From Bacteroidales bacterium (lineage in GTDB: Bacteria > Bacteroidota > Bacteroidia > Bacteroidales > GCA-2748055), in assembly GCA_023138875.1 (NCBI GenBank), contig JAGLOO010000047.1, forward strand, positions 90,056 to 148,091: a stretch of DNA of 58,036 bases. Direction: 5' to 3'. The notes beneath the pieces were generated by a model. That model was not told where the DNA came from, did not search any database, and was given only the letters and a program-made list of their open reading frames with translations. Of the stretch, positions 1 through 9,330 are shown piece after piece. Within the stretch, counting starts at the first letter, position 1. Each line of letters opens with the position of its first letter. The position numbers and the translations under genes were made by a program.

Positions 1-891
1 GCGGGTTCAGATACACTCTCTGAACAGCAACTCATTATTCTGAAAAAATTCAGGCTTCCAAGACTGGCGGCAGCATTGCTGGTCGGAGCTGCATTGCCTG
101 TATGCGGGCTACAGATGCAAACCCTGTTCCGAAATCCCCTTGCAGGTCCATATGTGCTGGGGATCAGTTCAGGTGCCAGTTTTGGAGCTGCGATCGTTGT
201 ACTTGGAGCTGGCGCTACCGGTCTTGTAGCTACGTGGAGTCTGGCCGTTGCAGCCTGGTTAGGTGCAGGTATGGTGATGATCCTGCTTCTTTTTGTCTCG
301 TTCAGGATAAAAGATGTGATGACCATCCTCATCCTTGGCATCATGTTTTCCAGCGGTTTAACCGCTATAATTAGCATCATGCAGTATTTCAGTCAGGCCA
401 CAGCACTGAAGTCTTTTGTGATCTGGAGCATGGGAAGCCTGGGGAATGTTACAGGTTCACAATTGCTCATTATGGCCTGTGCCATACTGCCTCTTCTCGC
501 AGGAACCCTTGGATATGCAAAAGTCCTGAATGGACTGATGCTCGGTGAAGAGTATGCAGTCACCATGGGGATAAGGATACAACGAATGAGGATTATTATT
601 TTTGCCACCACCAGCATCCTGGCCGGAACGATCACAGCGTTTTGCGGACCCATTGGATTCATCGGGATCGCAGTTCCGCATATTGCCCGGTTTCTGTTTG
701 GGAAATCTGACCACAGGATCTTACTTCCGGCTACTATATTAACCGGGATGGTGGTGCTTGTATTGAGCGATATTGTCTCACAACTTCCGGGAACGGAACG
801 CGTGCTGCCCATCAATGCGGTCACTTCACTCATTGGGATTCCGGTGGTCATCTGGCTGGTTATTATGAATCGAAAAGCACAATCGATCTGA
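1..891 (+). CDS. FecCD/BtuC-family ABC transporter permease (5' end outside window)
   Basis: This is the inner-membrane permease of an iron-siderophore, haem or cobalamin importer. The frame is open from the first base, and its residues (RLPRLAAALLVGAAL, LQMQTLFRNPLAGPYVLG) are the conserved N-terminal core of FecCD permeases, so the true start lies upstream of the window. An apparent start at position 76 falls inside this core and is not the start. Several hydrophobic helices follow, and the GPIGFIGIAVPHIAR segment is the usual loop that contacts the ATPase. The stop overlaps the start of the next gene as TGATG, so the two are translationally coupled. The substrate cannot be told from sequence alone. 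Confidence 0.93.
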   Translation, partial: AGSDTLSEQQLIILKKFRLPRLAAALLVGAALPVCGLQMQTLFRNPLAGPYVLGISSGASFGAAIVVLGAGATGLVATWSLAVAAWLGAGMVMILLLFVSFRIKDVMTILILGIMFSSGLTAIISIMQYFSQATALKSFVIWSMGSLGNVTGSQLLIMACAILPLLAGTLGYAKVLNGLMLGEEYAVTMGIRIQRMRIIIFATTSILAGTITAFCGPIGFIGIAVPHIARFLFGKSDHRILLPATILTGMVVLVLSDIVSQLPGTERVLPINAVTSLIGIPVVIWLVIMNRKAQSI

Positions 892-1898
892 TGCCTGAAG
901 ACCTCTCGGACCATATGATCACCCTGAAGCACCTTGCGATCGGTTACGGTAAGGAACAAGCATTACTCAGAGACGTGAACCTCTCGGCCAGACCGGGGGA
1001 GATGGTTGCCCTGATCGGAAGGAACGGAACAGGCAAAAGTACCCTGTTGAAATCGATAATCGGTCTTATACCCATACTGGATGGAACCTGTTTTCTGGAA
1101 GGAATTCCCCTTGAAACTTATGACCTGCGACAGCGGGCACGGATAGTGAGTTATGTATCATCGCAGGTATCTCATTTGCCTGCTATTTCAGTTCGTGAAC
1201 TGGTTTCGCTGGGGAGAATGCCCCATACCGGTTGGATGGGGCGGCACGGAGAACAGGACAGACAATTGGTGGAACTGGCCCTCGAAGAGGTACAAATGAA
1301 GCCCCTTATGGATCGCAAACTGGATAAGCTGAGCGACGGTGAACGGCAACGGACCATGATTGCCCGTGCCTTGGTGCAGGATACACCATTGATGGTTCTG
1401 GATGAGCCCACGGCTTTCCTTGACATACCCAATAAATATGAATTGATTCGTATTCTGACCGGATTCAGGGAGACAGGAAAAACCATTATTTACTCCACCC
1501 ATGATCTGGAAACTGCACTGATGTGTGCCGATAAACTGTGGGTGATCCACCAGGGGAGGGTACTTGAAGGTGCACCTGAAGACCTGGGGATTTCAGGGGT
1601 ATTTGATGCGCTTTTTGCAGAATCAGGGATCATGTTTGATGCTGAAGACCACAGGTTTAAATATGGAGTAACTTCAAAAGGGACCATCCGTCTGTCAGGT
1701 GAGGGAGATCTGGCGCTGAAATGGACAGGGAGCGCTCTTGAAAGGCTTGGATTCGATACAGGTAGTCATTCCGGTGAGATCTCTATTGTCGTACAATCAT
1801 CAGAAACCGGAAATCGCTGGATTGTTACCGGGAAAGGAGGGGAGTATTCCTTTGAAAACATCTACAGGATGGCCCAATATTTGATTCGGGATGATTAA
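891..1898 (+). CDS. ABC transporter ATP-binding protein, FecE/BtuD type
   Basis: This is the ATPase partner of the preceding permease. Walker A is GRNGTGKST (about residues 43-51), the signature is LSDGERQ (about 147), Walker B is LMVLDEPT (about 170) and the switch histidine is in STHDLE (about 204). At 335 residues it is longer than the usual 250-260. The extra C-terminal stretch after about residue 245 is not part of the ATPase fold and may be regulatory. The start overlaps the permease stop. An in-frame ATG eight codons later (HMITLKHL) is an alternative start. Confidence 0.93.
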   Translation: MPEDLSDHMITLKHLAIGYGKEQALLRDVNLSARPGEMVALIGRNGTGKSTLLKSIIGLIPILDGTCFLEGIPLETYDLRQRARIVSYVSSQVSHLPAISVRELVSLGRMPHTGWMGRHGEQDRQLVELALEEVQMKPLMDRKLDKLSDGERQRTMIARALVQDTPLMVLDEPTAFLDIPNKYELIRILTGFRETGKTIIYSTHDLETALMCADKLWVIHQGRVLEGAPEDLGISGVFDALFAESGIMFDAEDHRFKYGVTSKGTIRLSGEGDLALKWTGSALERLGFDTGSHSGEISIVVQSSETGNRWIVTGKGGEYSFENIYRMAQYLIRDD

Positions 1899-1932
1899 TT
1901 CAGTAATTTGAACCAGTTAATTAAACTTTTGT

Positions 1933-2151
1933 ATGATGAAAGTAAAAAAGATTATTGCCTATACATTGTCCATTCTTGTATTGCTTTTTTCAATCATAGC
2001 CATTCTGGGAATCTGGGAGATTGTGGATATCGAATACCTCATTGCACGTATGTTCAAATCATTGATGGTTGTACTTGCAGCTGCTGCGGTTGTCGTTCTG
2101 ATCTTCTCCATCCTTGACAGACCCGATCGAAAAGAAGAAGGAGAGGGCTAA
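1933..2151 (+). CDS. Small two-helix membrane protein
   Basis: A 72-residue protein with a short basic N-terminus (MMKVKK), two hydrophobic helices (about residues 8-30 and 42-61) and a charged tail (DRPDRKEEGEG). It lies 34 bases after the ABC ATPase on the same strand and may be co-transcribed with it. The start could be either of two consecutive ATG codons. Its last four bases overlap the 3' end of the opposite-strand glycosyltransferase. I recognise no family. Confidence 0.6.
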   Translation: MMKVKKIIAYTLSILVLLFSIIAILGIWEIVDIEYLIARMFKSLMVVLAAAAVVVLIFSILDRPDRKEEGEG

Positions 2152-3263
2152 CCGATTAATCTCAGGATTTTTTCCGCACCGGCCCTGTTGGAGTAATCCT
2201 GCAGTGCTTTTTTTCTTTCCCTGATCCGGTCTTCACCGAAGGGCAAACTCATCATTTCGTCCAGGTTCCGGATTATATCATCGTTTGTATCAGCCACGCA
2301 ACACAGAGATTCCAGACCGGTGCCTTCGATCATTTTATTGTTTACAAGGCAGTGCCTGCCAGCAAAAAGGGCATGCAACAGTTTTAATTTAATGCCGGTA
2401 GATTGTGATGTGTAAAGAATATTTATCTGGGCATTCTGAATGAGAACATCCAGTTCATCATCGGTCGGATCAGCGATTATTTTGATATGGCTGTAACGTG
2501 AAACCTTCCGTCGAAACCTTTCTGAGGGATTTTTCCCGGCTACAATAACAGGATAGGTGGTTTTTGCAAGTACCTTCCTGGCCAGCTGCAGAAAAACATC
2601 AAAATTCTCAGGAACACCCAGGTTTCCATGAAAAAGGATGTACCCACCGGTTCCGGGTAAAGAGGTCACTTCATCCAATCTGTGAAAAGCAGGTATAAAA
2701 ACCGCATTTTTGTATGTGTTGTTGAAGTACTCTGTTTCATGTTTTGCGATCCCGAGTATATGATTTGCCTGGATTAATAACTGTTCATAACGCTTCAGCT
2801 TCTTAGATTCAAATCTGAGGAATAGTTTCCTGAAAAGGTTGCTTTCACTTTTTGAAAGAAACTGATAATAGCGATGCTCAATATTGTGAGCCCGGACCAG
2901 CACCTTTTTTTTTGATTCCACGCACCTGCTGAGCATTGCCGTAGTGTGGAGGCCCTCAAATAAAACCGGAAAAGGGTCCATAAGAAGGTTTTCTGGCATG
3001 GATTTTGCATTTCTAGTTAATACGATGTACGGATCGCGTTTAAGGAAATATCTCAATCCCGATTTACGGGGATAGTAATGCACCTTAAAGCAGAGATTCT
3101 CAAGTTCTTTGGACGGTTGGCGCCCATAAGCGAAACAGTGCAGAATGATTTGAACTCCAGCATGTTTCAGGGCTGATAATTTATAGTACACATCGATTAT
3201 TCCACCATAATTAGCGGGATAAGGGATGTTGAATGAGACAATATGAAGAAATTTTGAAGGCAT
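2148..3263 (-). CDS. Glycosyltransferase, GT-B fold (family 4-like)
   Basis: A 371-residue cytoplasmic glycosyltransferase. The N-terminus (HIVSFNIPYPANYGGIIDVYY) is the glycine-rich acceptor loop of GT4-like enzymes. The second half has a GYILFHGNLGVPEN segment followed by the typical sugar-nucleotide binding half, including a TGIKLKLLHALFAG stretch where family members carry the E/K-rich C-terminal motif. It probably acts in cell-surface polysaccharide or lipid glycosylation. It stands alone between two plus-strand units, so its pathway is not clear. Donor and acceptor are unknown. Confidence 0.82.
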   Translation of the reverse strand: MPSKFLHIVSFNIPYPANYGGIIDVYYKLSALKHAGVQIILHCFAYGRQPSKELENLCFKVHYYPRKSGLRYFLKRDPYIVLTRNAKSMPENLLMDPFPVLFEGLHTTAMLSRCVESKKKVLVRAHNIEHRYYQFLSKSESNLFRKLFLRFESKKLKRYEQLLIQANHILGIAKHETEYFNNTYKNAVFIPAFHRLDEVTSLPGTGGYILFHGNLGVPENFDVFLQLARKVLAKTTYPVIVAGKNPSERFRRKVSRYSHIKIIADPTDDELDVLIQNAQINILYTSQSTGIKLKLLHALFAGRHCLVNNKMIEGTGLESLCCVADTNDDIIRNLDEMMSLPFGEDRIRERKKALQDYSNRAGAEKILRLIG

Positions 3264-3477
3264 ATTAAACCTTTGAGCAGAAACGAAGTCTCATAGTTAA
3301 AGATAAGCTAAAAATTATTAACATTTTTTAATACTTTTTAAGAAAAAAAGCGCAACATTTTTTGAAGTTGCAACGTTTAATAAGTGTAGAAAGTTTATTG
3401 ATTATCAAATAGATAATTTCGTTCTTTAATCGACTTTTTTTTTCATAGTTTTAGTTTTAGGGTTAGTTTAGTTTTAA

Positions 3478-3512
3478 GGTCTCCCGGCGCCAGTCGGGGG
3501 ATCTTTTTTTTT
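3478..3512 (+). terminator. Intrinsic terminator just ahead of argS
   Basis: An imperfect nine-pair stem (3478-3486 with 3495-3503, GC rich with two G-U pairs) is followed by a run of T from 3503 to 3512. It faces the plus strand, but no plus-strand gene lies upstream between 3264 and 3478. It may end a short untranslated transcript. The T run runs directly into the argS -7 box. Confidence 0.6.
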
Positions 3513-3519
3513 ATCTTTG
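3512..3519 (+). promoter_or_regulatory. Bacteroidota -7 promoter element of argS
   Basis: TATCTTTG matches the Bacteroidota -7 consensus TAnnTTTG exactly and lies 19 bases before the argS start codon. No convincing -33 TTTG is visible, because that region is occupied by the terminator stem. Confidence 0.55.
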
Positions 3520-3538
3520 CACGTCAACATAATTTAAA

Positions 3539-5320
3539 ATGCAACGAATCGATCAGTTCATAAGATCCCTGGCAGTTGAAGCCATCAGGGATTCCTGGAG
3601 TGCAACTTTACCGGAGGATCAGATCCAGGTCCAGAAAACACGCAGAGAATTTATAGGTGATTTTACAATTGTCGTATTTCCGCTTCTGAGGTTTTCAAGA
3701 CTGTCTCCGGAGGAAACAGCAAATGCGCTGGGCAGTTACATGGTGGATCAATCAGAGATGCTTTCTGGCTTTAATGTGATCAAAGGATTCCTGAACCTGC
3801 TTGTTTCTCAAAAATACTGGATCGAATTTCTGAATGGTGATCTGCGGTCTGCGGTATATGGCTTTACACCTGTTCATGAAGGATCTCAGAAGGTGATGAT
3901 CGAGTTTTCATCTCCGAATACAAACAAGCCGCTGCACCTGGGACACATCAGGAACAACCTGCTGGGCTACTCTATTTCCAGGATACTGAAGGCCAGCGGC
4001 AAACAGGTGAGAAAAGTTAATCTGGTCAATGATCGTGGCATCCATATTTGTAAGTCAATGCTGGCATGGCAGAAGTTTGGTGATGACGAAACTCCGGAAT
4101 CGTCCGGAATGAAAGGGGACCACCTGGTGGGTAAGTACTATATTAAATTTGACCAGGTCTATAAATCACAGATTGAATCACTGGTTGAAGAAGGTAAAAC
4201 CAGGAAGGAGGCTGAAACAGCTGCACCCGTGATTGAAGAAGCCAGGGAGATGCTGCGAAAATGGGAAGCAGAAGATCCTGAAGTGAGGGCACTGTGGGAG
4301 ATGATGAACAACTGGGTGTATGAAGGATTTGAGCGGACTTACAGCCGGCTGGGAGTGAGTTTTGATCAAACTTATTACGAGTCGCAAACTTTCAAGCTTG
4401 GAAAGGAAATTGTGCAGAAAGGAGTTGAAGCAGGAGTGCTTTATAAGAAGGAGGATGGCTCGGTCTGGGCAGACCTGACAGACGAGGGACTTGACCAGAA
4501 ATTGTTGCTGAGATCAGATGGAACTTCTGTTTATATGACCCAGGATGTGGGCACTGCACATCAGCGTTATAATGAATATGGATTTGATTCACACATCTAC
4601 GTTGTTGGGAATGAGCAAAATTACCATTTCCAGGTACTATCCATCGTATTGAAAAAACTTGGATTCGAATGGGCCGATAAGTTGTACCATCTCTCCTATG
4701 GAATGGTTGAATTGCCTGAAGGGAAAATGAAATCACGTGAAGGAAAGGTTGTGGATGCAGATGACCTGATGGATGAGATGGAAACAACTGCCAGGCAGAT
4801 GTCCGAGGAACTGGGCAAGCTGGAAGACTATAATGGCGAGGAACGGAACAGTATCTACCGGCAGGTAGGGATGGGAGCACTGAAGTACTTTATCCTTAAG
4901 GTTGATCCAAAGAAGAATATGACATTTGATCCCAGGGAATCGGTTGATTTTAACGGGAATACCGGCCCGTTTATACAGTATACGTATGCCCGTATCCGGA
5001 GTGTGATAAGAAAAGGGAAGGGGCATGATAAATTCGCTGGAGAGGTGCACCTGAATGATAAAGAGATCTCATTGATCCGGATGATGTATGAGTATCCCGA
5101 CATTATTGGAGAGTCATCCCGGACCCTCAATCCTTCACTTATTGCCAATTTCCTTTATGAACTGGCCAAAGAGTTCAACCAGTTCTATCACGATTACAGC
5201 ATCCTGAGTGCCGAAAAAAAGGAGGAGATGGCCATGCGGTTGCTGCTGGTGGAAGTTATCGGCCAAATCATCGATTCAGGAATGGATATGCTTGGGATTG
5301 AGGTCCCGGAGCGAATGTAA
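3539..5320 (+). CDS. argS: Arginyl-tRNA synthetase
   Basis: This class I aminoacyl-tRNA synthetase charges tRNA-Arg in the cytoplasm. The N-terminal additional domain is followed by the adenylate-binding HIGH-type motif HLGH at residues 133-136, inside the ArgRS hallmark SSPNTNKPLHLGHIRNN. The KMSKS equivalent is GKMKSREG at about residue 395. The C-terminal third is the DALR anticodon-binding domain and ends in PERM. The length of 593 is typical. It starts 19 bases after a good promoter box and is followed 11 bases later by a TPR protein gene, so the two are probably co-transcribed. Confidence 0.97.
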   Translation: MQRIDQFIRSLAVEAIRDSWSATLPEDQIQVQKTRREFIGDFTIVVFPLLRFSRLSPEETANALGSYMVDQSEMLSGFNVIKGFLNLLVSQKYWIEFLNGDLRSAVYGFTPVHEGSQKVMIEFSSPNTNKPLHLGHIRNNLLGYSISRILKASGKQVRKVNLVNDRGIHICKSMLAWQKFGDDETPESSGMKGDHLVGKYYIKFDQVYKSQIESLVEEGKTRKEAETAAPVIEEAREMLRKWEAEDPEVRALWEMMNNWVYEGFERTYSRLGVSFDQTYYESQTFKLGKEIVQKGVEAGVLYKKEDGSVWADLTDEGLDQKLLLRSDGTSVYMTQDVGTAHQRYNEYGFDSHIYVVGNEQNYHFQVLSIVLKKLGFEWADKLYHLSYGMVELPEGKMKSREGKVVDADDLMDEMETTARQMSEELGKLEDYNGEERNSIYRQVGMGALKYFILKVDPKKNMTFDPRESVDFNGNTGPFIQYTYARIRSVIRKGKGHDKFAGEVHLNDKEISLIRMMYEYPDIIGESSRTLNPSLIANFLYELAKEFNQFYHDYSILSAEKKEEMAMRLLLVEVIGQIIDSGMDMLGIEVPERM

Positions 5321-5330
5321 CCATCACACC

Positions 5331-6482
5331 ATGATCAGACAATTATTTTTCATATGGATATTGTTCGGACTGTCACTGGCAGCCAGTGGTCAGAAGAGCA
5401 GGGTATTGTCCATATTCCAGATGATCGAATCGGGGAAATATAAAGAGGCCAAGGAGGCCATAGATTTGGCCGTCTGGAACGACAAAACTTCCAATTGGCA
5501 CCGTACCTATTATGCAAAAGGACTGCTTTGTCAGACAGCCTATGAAGCGGGATTTGAAAAAAATGACACGAAAAAGACCAATCTATATCCCGATCAGCTT
5601 TTTGTGGCGTATAATGCCTATGAAAAGGCATTGAAACTCGATTCAAGGAAAAAGATACATTCCAATGTAACGAAGCAGTATTATACCCTTTCCAACGATT
5701 TCCAGAAACTGGGTGAAAGGCTTTATCTGCAGAAGAACTATACTGGCGCTTTGAAGGCCCTTGAACACGCCCTGCTGGTGAGCAAGAGTCCGTTACTCTC
5801 GGTACAAACTGATACAAACCTGGTCTCTAATATCGCTATGGCTGCCTACGAAAGCAAAGACTGGGAAAAGGCAATCAGTTACCTGACCGGACTGGATCAG
5901 GATGGGTTTTCACCCAATACGGCCCTTTTACTGTATCGGGCGCATGTGGAAAACGGCGATTCATTGCTGGCGGAGGAGGTGTTGTTTGAGGGAGTGGAGC
6001 GATATGACAGTGATGAAAACATCGTTTTACAGCTGGTTGATCTTATGGTAACGACTGGCAGGATGGAGAGGGCCATTTCAATCCTGGACAGCGCGGTGGT
6101 TCGCATGCCGGAGAATTTTCTTTTTCCCTGGACACGTGGACTTGTATACCAGCGCATGGACATGAATGAGGTGGCCATTGAGAACTTCTTTAAGGCCAGT
6201 GAATTGGCGCCGGATGAAGTTCGGATCTATTATAACCTGGGAATTTGTTATTATAACATTGGCGTAGAGATCAGCGAGTCTGCCCGGCATATCAGAAACA
6301 ACGTGGAATACCAGGCGGCCCGGTCACAGGCAAAGGCACGGTTCCAGGATGCGGTCAAATGGTTGGAAAAAGCATATGAAATGGATCCCGGTGACCAGCA
6401 AACCATTTCGAAGCTCTACCAGCTCTATTACCGCCTTCAGATGACCAAGAAGCAAAAAACCATGGAACTGCTGATCCGTTAG
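5331..6482 (+). CDS. Secreted or periplasmic TPR-repeat protein
   Basis: A 383-residue protein that starts with a signal peptide (MIRQLFFIWILFGLSLAASG, cleavage near residue 20). I chose the ATG at 5331 over an open upstream stretch inside argS because it gives a clean signal peptide directly after the argS stop. The mature part is made of tetratricopeptide repeats, clearest at about residues 145-170, 260-300 and 330-360 (for example NEVAIENFFKASELAPDEVR). TPR proteins of this kind act as scaffolds in the Bacteroidota envelope. The exact partner is unknown. The 3' end overlaps the next, convergent gene by four bases. Confidence 0.8.
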   Translation: MIRQLFFIWILFGLSLAASGQKSRVLSIFQMIESGKYKEAKEAIDLAVWNDKTSNWHRTYYAKGLLCQTAYEAGFEKNDTKKTNLYPDQLFVAYNAYEKALKLDSRKKIHSNVTKQYYTLSNDFQKLGERLYLQKNYTGALKALEHALLVSKSPLLSVQTDTNLVSNIAMAAYESKDWEKAISYLTGLDQDGFSPNTALLLYRAHVENGDSLLAEEVLFEGVERYDSDENIVLQLVDLMVTTGRMERAISILDSAVVRMPENFLFPWTRGLVYQRMDMNEVAIENFFKASELAPDEVRIYYNLGICYYNIGVEISESARHIRNNVEYQAARSQAKARFQDAVKWLEKAYEMDPGDQQTISKLYQLYYRLQMTKKQKTMELLIR

Positions 6483-8371
6483 AATTTAAACAGCAGTGAC
6501 AAACCAATAAACTCCTTGAACTGGACTTTTGGCACCTTTTTTTCACTACCGTCAGGAAGAAAAACGGGTTGTCCGTCGGCATCCAGAACAGGGAACCGGA
6601 TATCATCATCATAGATCAGGTGCAGGTTTAAGCGGATGGTGAAAAACCAGCTTATCTTTTTATCGATTAGCATCTCCCAGTCTATATCAATGTTTTCCGG
6701 ATGGTTGAGGTAATTGGAAAAAAGTCTGAGCTGATTTGTAATGGTCAGGTCTTCCATGGGAGAGAGCTTATTTTTTATCAGCAGCTGGGTTCCCATTTCC
6801 TGGCGGGCACGTTTATCTTTCTTGATCCCGTGTTTGGTCTGGTCGATGTTAGCTGTATCCAGAACAAATGTATTTTTATAAGAAAGCGGGGCCATGTTGA
6901 TAGAGGTGTTCTTAAAAGGTTTGTAGTCAATACCCAGACCTATGGTGAGTGATCCCGGATTAAGGAATTTGGATACGACCACAGAATCATTGGGATAGCT
7001 ATACCCTTTTGCAAGCTGATTTTTCATATAAAAAGAGGCACTCAAATCTACCTTACCCCATTTGTTTTTGTTGTACTGAGAGTTGATCTCCAGCAGGTCA
7101 TTGTTTTTTCTGAGTCCATGTTCCTCTGTAATCAAGGTTCCAAACTTAAGCCTCGCGGAGTTGATCCACTGGATTTTGGTTTTTGTATTGTTGTAAGTTG
7201 CTGCACCAGTCATATCCAGCATGGTGGTAAGCGAATTCTCTCCCCCTTTTGCCCAGTTAGAAAGGTAGGTCTGGTTAAAAGAGTAAGCGGCGGAGATTTC
7301 ATAATCCCAGAATACCGGAACTGATTCCAGCATTTGCGTTTTTACAAAGCTCCTTTCCGGTTCCGGTATGACCCTTGGCAGGTGATCCATTTCCTGTTTC
7401 ACCAAACGGTTAAAATCAATATCATCTTCAAGGAGAAGGCTGATTTCATCCTTAGCCGGATTACCGATCCAAAGGGTGATGGAGTCATTCTTGTAATTCT
7501 TCACCCAGAATCGTTGGGATTCATTGTTTCCTGTCGTGATCCAAAAGGGAGTTTTCCTCCCATACATATCATTGATCAACAACCTTGAGGAATCTCTGCG
7601 TGCATTGAAGGCAAGAAGTGTTTCCAATGCATACTGCAGTGAGTCAAGCTGGTTTTCCCCCGCGAGAAACAGAAAAGGAGAATTGTTATCAGCGATCCAT
7701 GATGCAATTGTATCGGTGAAAACCAAAGCTGTTGAATCTGGTGAAATCCGGGCTGATCTTCGGTGCTCAGGATCATCAAGTGGGGGAGTGATCTGCTCGC
7801 TGGTATACAGATACATAGGTACCTGCAGGGTTTCCAGGGCTGCAGTGTCAATGATCATGATCAGGAGGGTGTCAGGGATGAAAAGGTTTGTATCCGGAAT
7901 CCCGTTCTCATCGAGAATGAAATCGGAAAAGGCGAGGGATGAGAAGTCAACAGGATTCCTGGTTTCAAACTTCTCCTTCATAAATAACTCCATATTCCAT
8001 CCCAGGGAGTCAACAATGAAAGTAGAATCATTCAACCACCGGATTCTCATAGAATCTCTGACCAAAAAATCAATAATGAATACTTCGATGGCATGAAAGT
8101 CCATCCCCGACAGGTGTTGTTGGACACTGTCAAAGGGTTCTGTGGTGTGATCAAGCAACCTCTCCAGTGCATGTTTAACAGAATCCTCCTTTGATTTCCA
8201 GATGGTTCTGCTTTCGGTGATATCATGAATATATTTCCACGCTGAGGCGGTACTGAATTGTGGAGTTGCACTTACCGAATCAACAGCAGGTGTTTCTGTA
8301 CTTGAATTCGACTGTGCATATGTATTGGTCACCATTATGATGGCCAATAGAAAAAATGGCAGACGTATCAT
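6479..8371 (-). CDS. DUF3078-type outer-membrane-associated protein
   Basis: A 630-residue protein with a signal peptide (MIRLPFFLLAIIMVTNTYAQ). The second half carries the DUF3078 hallmark NQTYLSNWAKGGENSL at about residue 375, followed by alternating beta strands ending in an aromatic residue (GLSLLFKF), as expected for an outer-membrane beta barrel. The N-terminal half of about 350 residues is acidic and unrecognised. DUF3078 proteins are common in Bacteroidota, but their role is not known. It lies 34 bases downstream of folD on the same strand. Confidence 0.8.
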   Translation of the reverse strand: MIRLPFFLLAIIMVTNTYAQSNSSTETPAVDSVSATPQFSTASAWKYIHDITESRTIWKSKEDSVKHALERLLDHTTEPFDSVQQHLSGMDFHAIEVFIIDFLVRDSMRIRWLNDSTFIVDSLGWNMELFMKEKFETRNPVDFSSLAFSDFILDENGIPDTNLFIPDTLLIMIIDTAALETLQVPMYLYTSEQITPPLDDPEHRRSARISPDSTALVFTDTIASWIADNNSPFLFLAGENQLDSLQYALETLLAFNARRDSSRLLINDMYGRKTPFWITTGNNESQRFWVKNYKNDSITLWIGNPAKDEISLLLEDDIDFNRLVKQEMDHLPRVIPEPERSFVKTQMLESVPVFWDYEISAAYSFNQTYLSNWAKGGENSLTTMLDMTGAATYNNTKTKIQWINSARLKFGTLITEEHGLRKNNDLLEINSQYNKNKWGKVDLSASFYMKNQLAKGYSYPNDSVVVSKFLNPGSLTIGLGIDYKPFKNTSINMAPLSYKNTFVLDTANIDQTKHGIKKDKRARQEMGTQLLIKNKLSPMEDLTITNQLRLFSNYLNHPENIDIDWEMLIDKKISWFFTIRLNLHLIYDDDIRFPVLDADGQPVFLPDGSEKKVPKVQFKEFIGLSLLFKF

Positions 8372-8405
8372 ATATAATAGGGTATTTCTTCAGAAAAACG
8401 GAGAA

Positions 8406-9281
8406 TCAGGTATAGATATTTCCTTTAGCGGCCATAAGTGTATTGCTGAGCAAGGAGACCCTGGTCATGGGACCAACACCTCCGGGAACCGGCGTAATAA
8501 AAGCGCATTTCGGCGCCACCTCTTCGTACACCACATCTCCCTTGAGACGGAATCCTGACTTTGTTTCAGTGGAGGGAATCCTGGTAGTTCCCACATCGAT
8601 CACAACCGCTCCTTCTTTCACCATATGGGATTTGATAAATCCCGGAGCTCCAAGGGCTGCAATCAGAATATCGGCTGAAGCACAGAGGCTCTCAAGATCC
8701 TTAGTACGGCTATGGGCCACTGTAACGGTTGCATTTATTGATTTCTGTGACATGAGTATACTCATAGGCCTGCCTACAATGTTGCTTCGGCCGACCACTA
8801 CGCAATGCTTCCCGGATGTTTCTATGTGATACCGTTTTAAAAGTTCGATGATCCCATTGGGTGTGGCAGAAACAAAAGAGGGAAGCCCGATCACTGTTCT
8901 GCCCACATTTACGGGGTGGAATCCATCCACATCTTTAGTCGGATCGATGGTTTCAATAACATTTTGTTCGTTAATATGCGAGGGGAGGGGCAGTTGAACA
9001 ATAAAGCCGTCCAGTTCATCGTCATTGTTAAGTTCCCGGATCTTCTCAAGAAGGACTTCTTCTGCTACATCATCTTCAAAACGGACCAGGGATGACTTAA
9101 AACCTACATCCTTGCAATCTTTGATTTTGTAAGCCACATAAGTTTCGCTACCTCCATCATGACCCACCAGGATGGCAGCTAGGTGAGGGTTCCGGTGTCC
9201 GGCTGAAATCATTATATCTACTTCCGCCTTTATTTCTTCTTTGATTGCCCTGGCTGTGGCCTTACCATCAATGATCTTCAT
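8406..9281 (-). CDS. folD: Bifunctional methylenetetrahydrofolate dehydrogenase/cyclohydrolase
   Basis: FolD interconverts 5,10-methylene-THF, 5,10-methenyl-THF and 10-formyl-THF in one-carbon metabolism. The sequence shows [13 protein letters not shown] with the catalytic lysine (about residue 55), the QLPLPSHI substrate loop, [12 protein letters not shown], the nucleotide-binding [14 protein letters not shown] (about 160) and the C-terminal [11 protein letters not shown] signature. The length of 291 is typical. It lies about 50 bases downstream of ffh on the same strand, so ffh-folD-DUF3078 may form one transcript. Confidence 0.97.
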   Translation of the reverse strand: MKIIDGKATARAIKEEIKAEVDIMISAGHRNPHLAAILVGHDGGSETYVAYKIKDCKDVGFKSSLVRFEDDVAEEVLLEKIRELNNDDELDGFIVQLPLPSHINEQNVIETIDPTKDVDGFHPVNVGRTVIGLPSFVSATPNGIIELLKRYHIETSGKHCVVVGRSNIVGRPMSILMSQKSINATVTVAHSRTKDLESLCASADILIAALGAPGFIKSHMVKEGAVVIDVGTTRIPSTETKSGFRLKGDVVYEEVAPKCAFITPVPGGVGPMTRVSLLSNTLMAAKGNIYT

Positions 9282-9330
9282 ATTTCCTAATATTTTAACA
9301 ATCTAACTTACTTTCTAAAATTTTAACTCC

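Noticed and set aside
393-959. 188-codon frame antisense to the FecCD permease
   Set aside because: It is a shadow of the real permease, as shown by family motifs on the other strand.
5208-5330. Upstream extension of the TPR gene into argS
   Set aside because: The ATG at 5331 begins an obvious signal peptide. The upstream part is the argS 3' end in another frame.
7524-8096. 190-codon frame antisense to the DUF3078 gene
   Set aside because: Shadow frame. The minus strand has a signal peptide and the family motif.
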